Assembly: GCF_003703975.1 (NCBI RefSeq)
Contig: NZ_QTJY01000013.1
Span: 158,387 to 222,386, forward strand
Source: Larkinella soli
GTDB lineage: Bacteria > Bacteroidota > Bacteroidia > Cytophagales > Spirosomataceae
DNA: 64,000 nucleotides
Direction of reading: 5' to 3'
Shown here: one piece after another, positions 50,010 through 60,000 of the stretch
Layout: each line of letters starts with the position of its first letter
How positions within the stretch are numbered: the stretch's first letter is position 1
Translations under genes and position numbers: made by a program
Notes under the pieces: generated by a model
Seen by the model: only the letters and a program-made list of their open reading frames with translations
Told to the model about the DNA's origin: nothing
Databases searched by the model: none

Positions 50010-51302
50010 ATGAGACCGAAACTTTACTTTTTGCTTTCCGTTCTGCCCTTTCTTTACTCCTCCTGTACGGACCGGTGTGAAGAAACCCGCACGTTCCGGC
50101 GGTTTACGCCCATGACGATAACGTTCGCCCAGGTTCGTCAGGCCGTTCAGACCGAGCCGCCCCGCAGCCTGGTCAACCCCGGCAAGATTTACACGAAAGA
50201 CGGTTTTCTGTTCATCAACGAGATCAAGGAAGGGATTCACGTCATCGACAACCGGAATCCGTCCGATCCGAAGATGGTTTCGTTCCTGCGCATACCGGGC
50301 AACGGCGACATGGCCGTCCGCAATAACGTGCTGTATGCCGACAGTTACATGGACCTCGTGGCGCTGGACATCAGCAACCCGCAGGGCGTCCGGGAGCTGA
50401 AGCGGATTCAGGACGTCTTCCCGAACGGTCAGTTCGACGGCGGCTGGTGGAGCCCGAACCAGCAGCAGCAGATCATCAACGATCAGAAGGTCGAATACGT
50501 CACGGAAACCGTCAAAACCGACTGCGACAACTCCGTCAACGCCAACGGAGGCTGTATCAACTGCCTCGTCTTCGACAGCCGGGGAGTGGCCCAGAGTTTC
50601 AACAACGCTCAGGCGGCCAACGGCAGCACCAGCGGCACGGCCGGCTCGATGTCGCGGTTTGCGCTGTACGACAACTTCCTGTATACGGTCAACCAGTCGG
50701 AACTCCAGCTTTTCGATATCAAAACCCCGTCAAACCCGGGTAAAGCCGGCAAGGTGAACCTCGGCTGGGGCATCGAAACCATCTTCCCCTACCGCGACAA
50801 GCTGTTCATCGGCGCTCAGTCGGGGATGCACATCTACGACAACCGCAACCCGGAAAAGCCGGTGCATATGTCGACCTTCGAGCACGCCCGCGTCTGCGAT
50901 CCGGTGGTGGTCCATGAAAATACGGCTTATGTGACGCTGCGGTCGGGTACCCCCTGTCAGGGCTTTACGAACCAGCTGGACGTCGTGGACGTATCCAATC
51001 TGTACAGCCCCCGGCTGATCAGGAGTTATCCCATGAAGAACCCGCATGGCCTGGGCGTCGACTTCCCGAATCTGTTCATCACGGAAGGAGCCTACGGGTT
51101 GAAAACCTTCAACGCCGGTGATCCGCTCAAACTGGACCAACTGGAGCAGTTGGAAGGGCTGCACGCCTACGACGTCATCCCGCTCGGCAAATCGCTGCTG
51201 GTGATCGGTCAGAGCGGTTTTTACCAATATGACTACAGCAACCCCCGGAAGCTGCGGCTGTTGAGCAAAATCCCCGTGAAACGACCGTTCCCCGAAAGCT
51301 GA
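50010..51302 (+). CDS. lipoprotein with LVIVD-type beta-propeller repeats
   Basis: This 430-residue protein has a signal peptide ending Tyr-Ser-Ser-Cys (Cys19). Most of it is made of repeats of about 40-45 residues of the LVIVD/beta-propeller type (VDNRNPSDPKMVSFLRIPG, FDIKTPSNPGKAGKVNLG, VVDVSNLYSPRLIRSYP). Such proteins sit on the cell surface or in the periplasm and bind partners; their function is not known. Its stop overlaps the next start codon (TGATG), so the two genes are translationally coupled. Confidence 0.78.
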   Translation: MRPKLYFLLSVLPFLYSSCTDRCEETRTFRRFTPMTITFAQVRQAVQTEPPRSLVNPGKIYTKDGFLFINEIKEGIHVIDNRNPSDPKMVSFLRIPGNGDMAVRNNVLYADSYMDLVALDISNPQGVRELKRIQDVFPNGQFDGGWWSPNQQQQIINDQKVEYVTETVKTDCDNSVNANGGCINCLVFDSRGVAQSFNNAQAANGSTSGTAGSMSRFALYDNFLYTVNQSELQLFDIKTPSNPGKAGKVNLGWGIETIFPYRDKLFIGAQSGMHIYDNRNPEKPVHMSTFEHARVCDPVVVHENTAYVTLRSGTPCQGFTNQLDVVDVSNLYSPRLIRSYPMKNPHGLGVDFPNLFITEGAYGLKTFNAGDPLKLDQLEQLEGLHAYDVIPLGKSLLVIGQSGFYQYDYSNPRKLRLLSKIPVKRPFPES

Positions 51303-51901
51303 TGCCGACCATGAAAACCAGACTTCTCTGCGGCATCGGGCTGCTCGGCCTGCTCGCTTTCCCTGCCTTTTCCCAGAAAGGCCCTTTTAAGCCCACTTAC
51401 ACGAACATGACTGAATTCGGGGTTCTGTTCGGGCAGGTGAGATATAACGTCACAGCGGCCACGGAAACCGTCTCCAAACGGCAGAACATCACGGCCCAAA
51501 CCTTCAACGGCGTACAGCTGCGGCCGAAGCTCGCCGTCGGCGGCACCGTGGGTGTCGACTGGTACCATTCGGCTTTGCTGATGCCGGTTTGTGCGGGTGT
51601 GCGGTATGATCTGGCACAGCCGGGCAAGAAGAACCTCCGGGTGTTCACCAGCCTCGACACAGGCTACAGCTTTCCCTGGCTGAACGAAGATCCCACCGGC
51701 TACGAAACCCGGGGCGGCTGGGTGATTTCGCCCGGCATCGGTTTTCGCATCGGGCGGCCTCAGAATGCCAACTTCATTCTATCGCTCAGTTACAAGCGCC
51801 AGGAAGCGGAAGCCGACAAACCGCTGGGCTGGAACGAAACCTACAAATTTGAAACCCGGGTTTACAACCGGATTGCCTTTCGGCTCGGACTTAGTTTTTA
51901 A
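51302..51901 (+). CDS. small outer membrane beta-barrel-like protein
   Basis: This 199-residue protein has a signal peptide ending Pro-Ala-Phe-Ser, then Gln. The remainder is rich in alternating polar and hydrophobic residues with aromatic girdles, and ends NRIAFRLGLSF with a terminal Phe, as in outer membrane barrels. The start at 51302 (TGATG overlap) is taken from coupling; an ATG at 51311 would lose three residues. It is co-translated with the LVIVD lipoprotein, so a surface or envelope complex of the two is plausible. Confidence 0.68.
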   Translation: MPTMKTRLLCGIGLLGLLAFPAFSQKGPFKPTYTNMTEFGVLFGQVRYNVTAATETVSKRQNITAQTFNGVQLRPKLAVGGTVGVDWYHSALLMPVCAGVRYDLAQPGKKNLRVFTSLDTGYSFPWLNEDPTGYETRGGWVISPGIGFRIGRPQNANFILSLSYKRQEAEADKPLGWNETYKFETRVYNRIAFRLGLSF

Positions 51902-51910
51902 TGAAAACAA

Positions 51911-51943
51911 AAAACCCGGCCCGATGAGATCGGGCCGGGTTTT
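51911..51943. terminator. bidirectional terminator between the barrel gene and typA
   Basis: A perfect 15-base stem (AAAACCCGGCCCGAT and complement) encloses a 3-base loop; A and T runs flank it on both sides. Confidence 0.9.
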
Positions 51944-51956
51944 TTCGGTTATTCTA

Positions 51957-53771
51957 TCAGGCCATTGCCATTTTGTTCTCCATGCGCTTCCGCTCGTTCT
52001 CATCGAGGTAGATTTTGCGCATCCGAATGGATTTCGGCGTAATTTCCAGGTATTCGTCTTTCTGGATGTATTCCATGGATTCCTCCAGCGAAAAGCTGAT
52101 TTTGGGGGTGATTTTGACGTTGTCGTCCGAACCGGAAGCCCGCATGTTGGTCAGTTTCTTGGCGTTCTGGAGGTTCACCACGATGTCGTTCTGGCGGTTG
52201 TGTTCACCGACCACCTGACCCGTATACACGTCTTCGCCCGGATCGATGAAGAAAACCCCGCGATCCTGAAGTTTGTCGATTGAATAAGCCGTTGCCGGCC
52301 CGCCGTTCATCGAAATCAGCGAACCGTTGATCCGGCCGGCGATGGGCCCTTTGTAGAGCTGGAAATCCTTGAAGCGGTGGCTCATGACGGCCTCTCCGAA
52401 CGTAGCGGTCAGGACGTTGGAACGCAGGCCGATCAGCCCCCGCGACGGAATCTCGAACTCCAGGTGCTGCAGGTCGCCTTTCGGCTCCATGATCAGCAGT
52501 TCGCCTTTCCGCTGCGTCGCCAGTTCGATTACCTTGCCGGCGGTTTCTTCCGGGACGTCGACGACCAGCGTTTCGATCGGCTCCAGCCGGTTGCCGTGTT
52601 CGTCTTCCTTAAAAATCACCTGCGGCTGCCCGACCTGAAGCTCGTAGCCTTCGCGACGCATGGTTTCGATCAGGACCGACAAGTGCAGAATGCCCCGGCC
52701 GAATACCAGAAATTTATCTTCATTATCGGTCGTTTCGACGCGGAGCGCCAGGTTCTTTTCCGTTTCCTTGAACAGACGGTCGCGGAGGTGACGGGACGTT
52801 ACGAATTTACCTTCCTTCCCGAAGAACGGGGAGTTGTTGATGGTAAAGAGCATGTTCATCGTCGGCTCGTCGACCGAAATACGCGGCAGCGCTTCCGGAG
52901 TCTCGGCATCGGTCAGCGTGTCGCCGATCTCGAAATCTTCCAGACCCGTTACGGCGCAGATTTCACCGGAAGACACCTCGGCCACTTTCTGCTTGCCCAG
53001 GCCTTCGAACACCTGAAGTTCTTTGATCTTTACTTTCTTGATGGACCCGTCGGCTTTCACCAGCGCCATCTGAGCGCCTTCACGCAGGGTGCCGCGGTTG
53101 ACGCGACCGATGGCGATCCGGCCGACGAACGAAGAGTAATCGAGGGAAGTGATCTGCATCTGCGGCAAACCCTCGTTGACGGGTGCCGGCGGAATGACCT
53201 CGACGATCGTATCGAGCAGAAAGGTGATGTTGTCGGTAGGGGTTTTCCAGTCCTGGCTCATCCAGCCCTGTTTGGAAGACCCGAACACGGTTACGAAATC
53301 CAGCTGGTCTTCGGTGCCGCCGAGATTGAACATCAGGTCGAACACCTGCTCCTGCACCTCTTCCGGGCGGCAGTTCTCCTTGTCGACCTTGTTGACGATC
53401 ACCACCGGTTTCAGGCCCAGCTGGAGGGCTTTGCTCAATACGAAGCGCGTCTGGGGCATCGGCCCTTCGAACGCATCGACCAGCAGCAGTACGCCGTCGG
53501 CCATTTTCAGGACCCGCTCGACCTCGCCCCCGAAATCGGAGTGGCCCGGGGTGTCGATGATGTTGATTTTCACATCCTTGTAGCGGACGGAAACGTTTTT
53601 CGAGACAATGGTAATACCCCGCTCCCGCTCCAGGTCGTTGTTGTCCAGGATCAGGTCCTCGAACTCCTGGTTTTCCCGAAAGATCTTGGAGGCATGAATG
53701 ATTTTGTCGACCAGCGTCGTTTTACCGTGGTCAACGTGTGCTATAATAGCTATGTTGCGAATGGATTGCAT
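51957..53771 (-). CDS. typA: ribosome-associated GTPase TypA/BipA
   Basis: TypA is a translational GTPase tied to ribosome assembly and stress. The 604-residue protein has AHVDHGKTTL (P-loop, about 11-20), RERGITIVSKN (switch I), DTPGHSDFGGEVER (switch II), NKVDKE, and the EF-G-like C-terminal domains with the family's tail. It begins at ATG 53771, with a candidate -7 box (minus strand TAATTTTG, 53802-53809) upstream. Confidence 0.96.
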   Translation of the reverse strand: MQSIRNIAIIAHVDHGKTTLVDKIIHASKIFRENQEFEDLILDNNDLERERGITIVSKNVSVRYKDVKINIIDTPGHSDFGGEVERVLKMADGVLLLVDAFEGPMPQTRFVLSKALQLGLKPVVIVNKVDKENCRPEEVQEQVFDLMFNLGGTEDQLDFVTVFGSSKQGWMSQDWKTPTDNITFLLDTIVEVIPPAPVNEGLPQMQITSLDYSSFVGRIAIGRVNRGTLREGAQMALVKADGSIKKVKIKELQVFEGLGKQKVAEVSSGEICAVTGLEDFEIGDTLTDAETPEALPRISVDEPTMNMLFTINNSPFFGKEGKFVTSRHLRDRLFKETEKNLALRVETTDNEDKFLVFGRGILHLSVLIETMRREGYELQVGQPQVIFKEDEHGNRLEPIETLVVDVPEETAGKVIELATQRKGELLIMEPKGDLQHLEFEIPSRGLIGLRSNVLTATFGEAVMSHRFKDFQLYKGPIAGRINGSLISMNGGPATAYSIDKLQDRGVFFIDPGEDVYTGQVVGEHNRQNDIVVNLQNAKKLTNMRASGSDDNVKITPKISFSLEESMEYIQKDEYLEITPKSIRMRKIYLDENERKRMENKMAMA

Positions 53772-53801
53772 ACAATTTCAGGTCGGGACCTTTTCAGCCT
53801 G

Positions 53802-53809
53802 CAAAATTA
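53802..53809 (-). promoter_or_regulatory. candidate -7 box of typA
   Basis: The minus strand reads TAATTTTG, a TAnnTTTG match, 30 bases before the typA ATG. No TTG is seen at the ideal spacing. Confidence 0.4.
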
Positions 53810-53867
53810 CTGAATTTTTAGCTGAATAACAGATTTTTACAATTTATTAATCTATAACAAAACAAAA

Positions 53868-53885
53868 AGCCGGTTTGATCCGGCT
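53868..53885 (-). terminator. terminator of the small basic exported protein gene
   Basis: AGCCGG and CCGGCT pair around a 6-base loop; on the minus strand TTTTGTTTTG follows. It lies between this gene and typA. Confidence 0.7.
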
Positions 53886-53930
53886 ATAAGTACAATTCCT
53901 GTTCCAGAAGGTCCTCCGACCCCCGGTTTT

Positions 53931-54140
53931 TTAATGGTTCGGACAGCCGCAGGGGTTTTTCTTGCGGAACAGGCCCCACATAAACCCTTTTTTCTTGCGG
54001 TATCCCCGTGCCTTCTTGCGTTTGAAGACCGAGACGGTTTTCACCTCGCCGGCGGCCGTTGTCGAAACGGCGGTTTCGGCCAGGGTTTCCATCGGAAGCA
54101 GAAATCCGGCCATCAGACCCAGTATCAATACTTTTTTCAT
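53931..54140 (-). CDS. 69-residue exported basic protein
   Basis: The protein has a signal peptide (MKKVLILGLMAGFLLPMETLAE) followed by a short, strongly basic mature part (KRKKARGYRKKKG, about 40-52) and a Cys-rich end (Cys-Gly-Cys). No known family matches. Its own terminator follows and a separate gene precedes it, so it looks like a genuine small gene. Confidence 0.55.
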   Translation of the reverse strand: MKKVLILGLMAGFLLPMETLAETAVSTTAAGEVKTVSVFKRKKARGYRKKKGFMWGLFRKKNPCGCPNH

Positions 54141-54282
54141 AACTGCTGCTTGCTGCTTTCTTACTACCTTACCCTAAAACGCAAAGACGCCGGGTTTTGA
54201 CGCAAAATACGGAAAGAATTTTAATTATCGGCCCAAAACCCATTCAAAGGCCTTTTCCTGAGCACGAAACCGAAGAATATAT

Positions 54283-54320
54283 AACAAAAATACCGACCCT
54301 TTCGTGTCGGTATTTTTGTT
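54283..54320. terminator. terminator of the Tyr/Arg-rich lipoprotein gene
   Basis: AACAAAAATACCGAC pairs with its complement over 15 bases around an 8-base loop; T-rich sequence is part of both arms. It lies 22 bases downstream of the lipoprotein gene's stop. Confidence 0.8.
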
Positions 54321-54342
54321 ATCATTTGTCAACCTTCCCGCC

Positions 54343-54663
54343 TTAACGCGGCCCCCGGCTTCTCGGCGAACGATAACCGTATTGAGGAGACTGACGATAT
54401 TGGGGAGACTGACGGTAATGGGGTCGATATTGAGGAGCCCGGTAAGACCGGCGATACGGCCGGCCATAATATACCCTCGGTGGGGGCGTCACGATCACGG
54501 GCGGAGCCGGGCGGTAATAATACGGCCGGTAGCCATACCCATAGCCATAATTCGGTCCATAGCCGTAGTCGGCTCTCACACCGACGGCCGCCGGAGCACA
54601 ACTGGCCAGAACCAGACCAATCAGCAGCACCGGAAGCATCGAAATCAGTTTACGCGTTTTCAT
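54343..54663 (-). CDS. small lipoprotein rich in Tyr, Pro and Arg
   Basis: This 106-residue protein has a signal peptide ending Leu-Ala-Ser-Cys (Cys22). The rest is low-complexity with tandem Tyr-Gly and Tyr-Arg-Pro units, and three Ser-Pro/Ala-Pro-Gln-Tyr units near the end (SPQYRQ, SPQYGY). The composition suggests a surface-exposed, unfolded tail. No function is recognised. Confidence 0.68.
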   Translation of the reverse strand: MKTRKLISMLPVLLIGLVLASCAPAAVGVRADYGYGPNYGYGYGYRPYYYRPAPPVIVTPPPRVYYGRPYRRSYRAPQYRPHYRQSPQYRQSPQYGYRSPRSRGPR

Positions 54664-54766
54664 GGTTGTAAACGGTCTAAGCGGTTAGTTTCTGATAGCC
54701 ATCTTAAGCTACCGTTAGACTGATTTGGTGTACAATAGTTTAACGCATAAACCGCCTAAATCGTTT

Positions 54767-55615
54767 TTATGCCTTCAGCCGATTTTTCAAATAATCAAGG
54801 GTCAGCTTGTAGGCATCGGCCGTCGCTTCCTTGTTGTGTCCCGGGTTGCTCGGGTTGGCGAAAGCATGCGGGGCGTCGTACATTTTCACGGTCACCTTTT
54901 TGCCGGCTTCCTTCATGTTTTTCTCGAATTCGGCGACGGTAGCCGGCGGAATTCCGGAATCCTGCGCTCCAAAGATTCCGAGCACGTCGGTATTGAGGGT
55001 TTTAAGCCGCTCCACATTTTTCTCCGGCTGCCCGTAATAAACCACACAGCCGACCGCCTGCTTGCCTCCCAGCAGGGCGGATTGCAGCGACATACCGCCC
55101 CCGAAGCACCAGCCGATGCTCGCTATTCTGGCGTTCGGGCCGACGAAACCGATGGCTCCCTGCATGATGGCTCCCAGCCGTTCGCGCGGTGCCTGGACGA
55201 GTTTGGAAGCCTCCTCACGGGTGGTGGCTACTTTTCCGTCATACATATCCACCGCCAGCACGTTGACGTCCGTCAGGTCGTTGTAAAGCTTTTCAGCCTC
55301 CTGCTTGATGTAATCGTTCAGGCCCCACCATTCCTGGTAAACCAGCAGCCATTTGTCGGAAGGGTTTTTGGCTTTCAAGAGAAACCCGTTGGCTTCCTGA
55401 CCGTCGGGCGTTTTGAATTTAATCATGTCGCCGGCCGCGCTCCGGTAGGTGTAGGGCAGCGGTTCTTCATGCAGCATTACGAACCCTTTATTACTCGCCA
55501 GCATAGCCATATCGTTCGATACGTCGGCGATGGGTTTGTGGCAGCAGGCCGGGTCCTGGGCAAAGGCGGCCAGCGAGAGGCAGAATGTCCCCGCCAATAA
55601 CAGCACATTTCTCAT
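54767..55615 (-). CDS. exported dienelactone hydrolase family protein
   Basis: This 282-residue alpha/beta hydrolase has a signal peptide ending Leu-Ala-Ala-Phe-Ala, then Gln. Catalytic pieces: the nucleophile elbow Gly-Trp-Cys-Phe-Gly-Gly (Cys), an acidic residue in GIFGAQDSGI and a His in YDAPHAFANPSNPGHN. The Cys nucleophile is the mark of dienelactone hydrolases. The substrate is not known; a role in periplasmic ester hydrolysis is possible. Confidence 0.85.
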   Translation of the reverse strand: MRNVLLLAGTFCLSLAAFAQDPACCHKPIADVSNDMAMLASNKGFVMLHEEPLPYTYRSAAGDMIKFKTPDGQEANGFLLKAKNPSDKWLLVYQEWWGLNDYIKQEAEKLYNDLTDVNVLAVDMYDGKVATTREEASKLVQAPRERLGAIMQGAIGFVGPNARIASIGWCFGGGMSLQSALLGGKQAVGCVVYYGQPEKNVERLKTLNTDVLGIFGAQDSGIPPATVAEFEKNMKEAGKKVTVKMYDAPHAFANPSNPGHNKEATADAYKLTLDYLKNRLKA

Positions 55616-55684
55616 AACTGAAGTGAAAACAAGGTGGAAGTTAAGCGTGTCGATAAGTTAATCGTTTTCATCAGGAAATCGGCA

Positions 55685-56968
55685 TCAGGCTTTCTTCAAC
55701 TCAAAAATGGTGACCTCCGGCAGAATTCCGACCCGCCCCGGGTAGCCCAGATAGCCGTAGCCCCGGTTGACGTAAAGATACTGATTGCCCTCCGTATACA
55801 ATCCGGCCCACTGCCTGTACACATACTGCGAAGGGCTCCACCGGATAGTGCCGACCTCCACGCCAAACTGCATTCCGTGGGTATGCCCGGCGAACATGAC
55901 GTCGATATCCGGAAACTGAGGCCGCACCTGCGCATCCCAGTGGCTCGGGTCGTGGGAAAGCAGCAACTTAACCGGCTGTTCCTCCGCCCCTTTATACGCT
56001 TGGGCCAGATTGCCGTACTTCGGCCAGCGGGCCCCCGCCCCCCAGTTCTGAATGCCTATTAAAGCGATTGTGTCGCCGTTTTGTTCTAAAATCCGGTTCT
56101 CGTCCAGCAGCAGATTCCAGCCCAGCAGCTTGTGAGCCGCCATGAGGTTCTGCAGGTTCTTCCGCTTGGCGTCCTGGCTCGGCCAGTTGACGTAATCGCC
56201 GTAATCGTGATTGCCGAGCGTCGAATAGACGCCCAACGGAGCCTTCACCTTTCTGAAGATGTCGATGTAATCCTGCACCTCATCGGCGGTATTATTGACG
56301 AGGTCGCCCGTAAAGAACACCAGGTCCGGTTTCTCGCCGAGCAGCAGATCCACCCCGCCCTTCACGGCGGTTTTGTTGAAAAAGCTCCCGGAATGGATAT
56401 CCGACAGCTGCGCGATCTTCAGGCCGTCGAAACCGGAAGGGAGATTTTTCAGGGACAGCCGGATGCGCCGGATGCGGTAATCGTGAGCGCCCGACACGAT
56501 GCCGTAGGTGAACGCCACCAGCGGAACGGCTCCGGCAATAAGGGCGGTTTTCATCAGAAATTCCGAGCGGGGAATGACGTTGTTCGCAGCCGGAATGGTT
56601 TCCCGACTGGTGTCGTTCACCGCAGCCCGGACGTCGGGGCTGTAGAACAGCGAGGCCACCCAGCGGACAAACCGGCCCAGGTCATCCACCAGAATGAACA
56701 GGATGGCGAATACTTTTGAAAAATAGGGAATCAGAATGGCCGTCCAGATAAAGCTTCGGGCCACACGCCCGACCGCATCGGGCGGCAGCAGCTGCATGGT
56801 CAGGTAGGTGATGATGGTGAGAGCAGTAAATCCCCAGTAGAGGTAGGTGACGATGCGCTGGGTGGTTTCGCCGGCCGAGCGTGTTACGGTTTTGATGGCC
56901 TGAAAAACATACCAGTCCAGCAGCAGAAGAACGGCGGATACGATAAAAAACAAAACGATACGGTTCAT
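55685..56968 (-). CDS. membrane-anchored metallophosphoesterase (YkuE-like)
   Basis: This 427-residue protein has an N-terminal region with about four membrane helices (to about residue 165), then a calcineurin-like phosphoesterase domain with all motifs: QLSDIHSGS, FTGDLVNN, LGNHDYGDY, LLSHDP and AGHTHGMQ. These hold a binuclear metal centre. The domain is probably outside the cytoplasm and may act on phospholipid or cell-wall intermediates, as in YkuE-like proteins. The substrate is not known. Confidence 0.88.
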   Translation of the reverse strand: MNRIVLFFIVSAVLLLLDWYVFQAIKTVTRSAGETTQRIVTYLYWGFTALTIITYLTMQLLPPDAVGRVARSFIWTAILIPYFSKVFAILFILVDDLGRFVRWVASLFYSPDVRAAVNDTSRETIPAANNVIPRSEFLMKTALIAGAVPLVAFTYGIVSGAHDYRIRRIRLSLKNLPSGFDGLKIAQLSDIHSGSFFNKTAVKGGVDLLLGEKPDLVFFTGDLVNNTADEVQDYIDIFRKVKAPLGVYSTLGNHDYGDYVNWPSQDAKRKNLQNLMAAHKLLGWNLLLDENRILEQNGDTIALIGIQNWGAGARWPKYGNLAQAYKGAEEQPVKLLLSHDPSHWDAQVRPQFPDIDVMFAGHTHGMQFGVEVGTIRWSPSQYVYRQWAGLYTEGNQYLYVNRGYGYLGYPGRVGILPEVTIFELKKA

Positions 56969-56984
56969 AATGGCAGAAAAATAA

Positions 56985-57016
56985 ACCCCACAGCGTAAAC
57001 GGAGGCTGTGGGGTTT
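56985..57016. terminator. terminator between the RND operon and the metallophosphoesterase gene
   Basis: AAACCCCACAGC and GCTGTGGGGTTT pair as a 12-base stem around a short loop. It follows the RND permease gene's stop codon by 20 bases. Confidence 0.75.
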
Positions 57017-57035
57017 GGTTCAGTGTTTTGGTCGA

Positions 57036-60000
57036 TTATTCATTGACGAACTCCGGCTCCGGGGCGGGTTCGGCGGTTTTTTTCACAAACCGGGCTTTGA
57101 CGCGCTCGTTGAGCCAGTACATACAGGGAACGATCACCAGCGTCAGAACCGTCGAAAAGGTCAGACCGTAGATGATGGTCCAGGCCAGAATGTTCCAGAA
57201 GACGGCGCTGTCACCACCGATCAGCACGTGCGGATCGAAATCCCGGAACAGTCCGACGAAGTCGATGGTCAGACCGAGAGCCAGCGGGATCAGCCCCAGA
57301 ACGGCGGCTGAGGCCGTCAGCAACACCGGCGTCAGACGAATCCCGCCGGCTTCGATGATCGCTTCCCGCAGCGGCATGCCGCGTCCGCGGAGTTCCTCGA
57401 TGAACTCGATGAGCAGAATCCCGTTCTTCACCACAATACCGGCCAGGGCGATGATGCCGACCCCGGACATGATGATCGAGAACGTTTTGCCCGTAATCAT
57501 GAAGCCCAGAAGCACCCCGATCAGCGACAGCAGGATGGTTACGAAGATAATCAGCGGCTTGACGGCCGAGTTGAACTGCGTCGACAGGATCAGGTAGATC
57601 AGCAGGATGGCGGCACCGAAGGCCGTCATCAGGAATTGCGCCGATTCCTGCTGCTGTTCCTGCTCACCGCCCATCCGGACCACATAGCCGTTCGGAACCT
57701 CGATGTCCCGCACCACTTCCTGAATCTGCTGAACGATCTCGTTGGCGTTGTAGCCCGGAACGACGTCGGAACTCAGCGTAACCACCCGCTCCTGGTTCTG
57801 CCGGTTGATCTGGCTGAAGGTGGTCGAGTAGCTGATATCGGCGACGGACTGGATAGGAACCTGGCGCAGCTGGCCCCCTGCATTCATATCCCGGTAGACC
57901 ATGTTCAGACTCAGCAGTTGTTCGATCTGGCTGCGGTCGTCCGGTTTCAGCCGGACCATGATCGGATACTCGTCCTTGTCGTCCCGGAACTTCGATACTT
58001 CCAGACCGAAAAGGGCGGTCCGAACGGCCATCGCAACCTGCGAAGACGAAATCCCTTCCCGTTCCGCCTTTTCGCGGTCGATGTTGATCACGATCTCCGG
58101 TTTGTTGGTAATCAGGTCGGATTTCAGCTGGTCGATCCCCTCGATGCCGGCCTGAGTGATCCGCTGGCGAACCTGCTTTTCCAGATTCTGAAGCGTTTTG
58201 AAATCATCCCCGGCAATTTCAATCGCAATGGGTTTACCGGTCTGCGGACCATTGTTTTCCCGTTCCACCGAGATTTCGGTACCCGGAATACCCTGCATGG
58301 CCGTCCGGACCTTATTCAGAACCTCCTGCGTCGACAGGCCGTGGCGGTCTTCGTTCTTTACGAATGCGACCGTCACCTTCGACTTATGCGGGGTATCGGA
58401 CCGGTCCGGGTTGAACGGGTCGCCGGCGTTTTTACCGACGTTGGCAATGACCGAGTTGACGATATCGGTAGCATTGTTTTCGTCCAGTACCTTGAAGATC
58501 CGTTTCTCGATTACTTTCGTGACCGAATCGGTCACCCGGGCATCCGTTCCCACCGGCATCACGTTGTAAACGTAGACATAGTCGGGTTCGCCACTCGGGA
58601 AAAAGATTACCTTCGGCTGCACCACGCCCATCAGCATGAACGTACCGATCAGCAGTACAAACATGCTGAGGATGGCCCAGACCGGCCGCCAGCCCGTCAG
58701 AATCCAGGAGATCAGCTTCCGATAGCCGTTTTTGAGTCCCGGCAGCAGGTTCTCCTGGAAAGGAACGATGATGCGCGGGGTCAGCACATAGTGGTTGAAC
58801 GTATACAGAACGATCAGGGCCACGAACAGGTTACCGATACCCCGGTCGATCAGGTAGCCCAGCACGGCCAGCACGGCCATGATGATCAGCGGCCGGCGGA
58901 TGGCCCGGAAGCTCTGTTTGTCTTCATGATGGTCGTCTTCGTGCCGTTTCATGAAGGTCACGGCAAATACCGGGTTCATGACGTAGGCGACGAACAGCGA
59001 CGCGAACAGCGTCAGGATGAGCGTCAGGGGCAGAAACTTCATAAACTCCCCGACGATGCCCGGCCAGAACAGCAGCGGGAAGAACGGAGCGATGGTCGTC
59101 AGGGTTCCCGACAATACCGGAATGAATACCTCGCCCGCAGCGGCTTTCACCGACTTCTTGATGTCCCAGTCCTTGTTCAGGTTAAAGAGCCGGTGGGTGT
59201 TTTCAATAACCACGATGGCGTCGTCCACCACGATCCCCAGCCCCAGCAGAAAGGCAAACAGCACGATGGTGTTGAGAGTAAAGGTCGTTCCGACGATCGG
59301 GCCGACGATGGGCATGCAGACGAAAGCCACCAGCGCCGACAGCGGTACCGAAAGGGCCACGAAGATGGCGTCCCGTACCCCCATGAAAAACATCAGGACC
59401 AGGACCACGAAAATAAAGCCCAGAACGACCGTATTGACCAGGTCGTGGAGGTCGGCCCGGGTCCGTTCCGACTGATCGGCCGTTACCTTGATGTCCAGCC
59501 CCTGCGGAAAGCGGCTGCTCTTGTATTCGGCAATGATCTCTTCAATGCCGTCGGCCGCCGAAATCAGGTTGGCTCCGGCCCGCTTGATCACGTTCAGCGT
59601 CACGACGGATTTACCGGCCAGACGGGCAAAATCCTGCTGATCTTCGAAGCTGTCCTGCACCTGGGCCACATCCCCCAGACGAACCGTGGCTCCGGTCGCC
59701 GTCCGGATCTGCAGTTCCTGAAGCTGCTGAACGTCGCTGAATTCCCCTTTTACCCGCAGCGTCCGTCGCACGCCGTCGACGTTCAGGTCACCGCCCGAAA
59801 CGTTGATGTTTTCGCCCTGAACCGCCTGCTGGATATCAAAGAAAGCCAGGCCGGCCGACTGCATCCGGGGAAGGTCCACGTTGATCTGAATTTCACGTTC
59901 GAGGGCTCCGACAATATCCACCCGGCTGATTTCCGGGCGGGCCTCGATGGCATCCTGGAGGTCTTCGGCATATTCCTTCAGTTGTTTCAGCGAGAAGTTA

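Noticed and set aside
52377..53813. 478-residue frame opposite typA
   Set aside because: Antisense shadow of a conserved GTPase gene.
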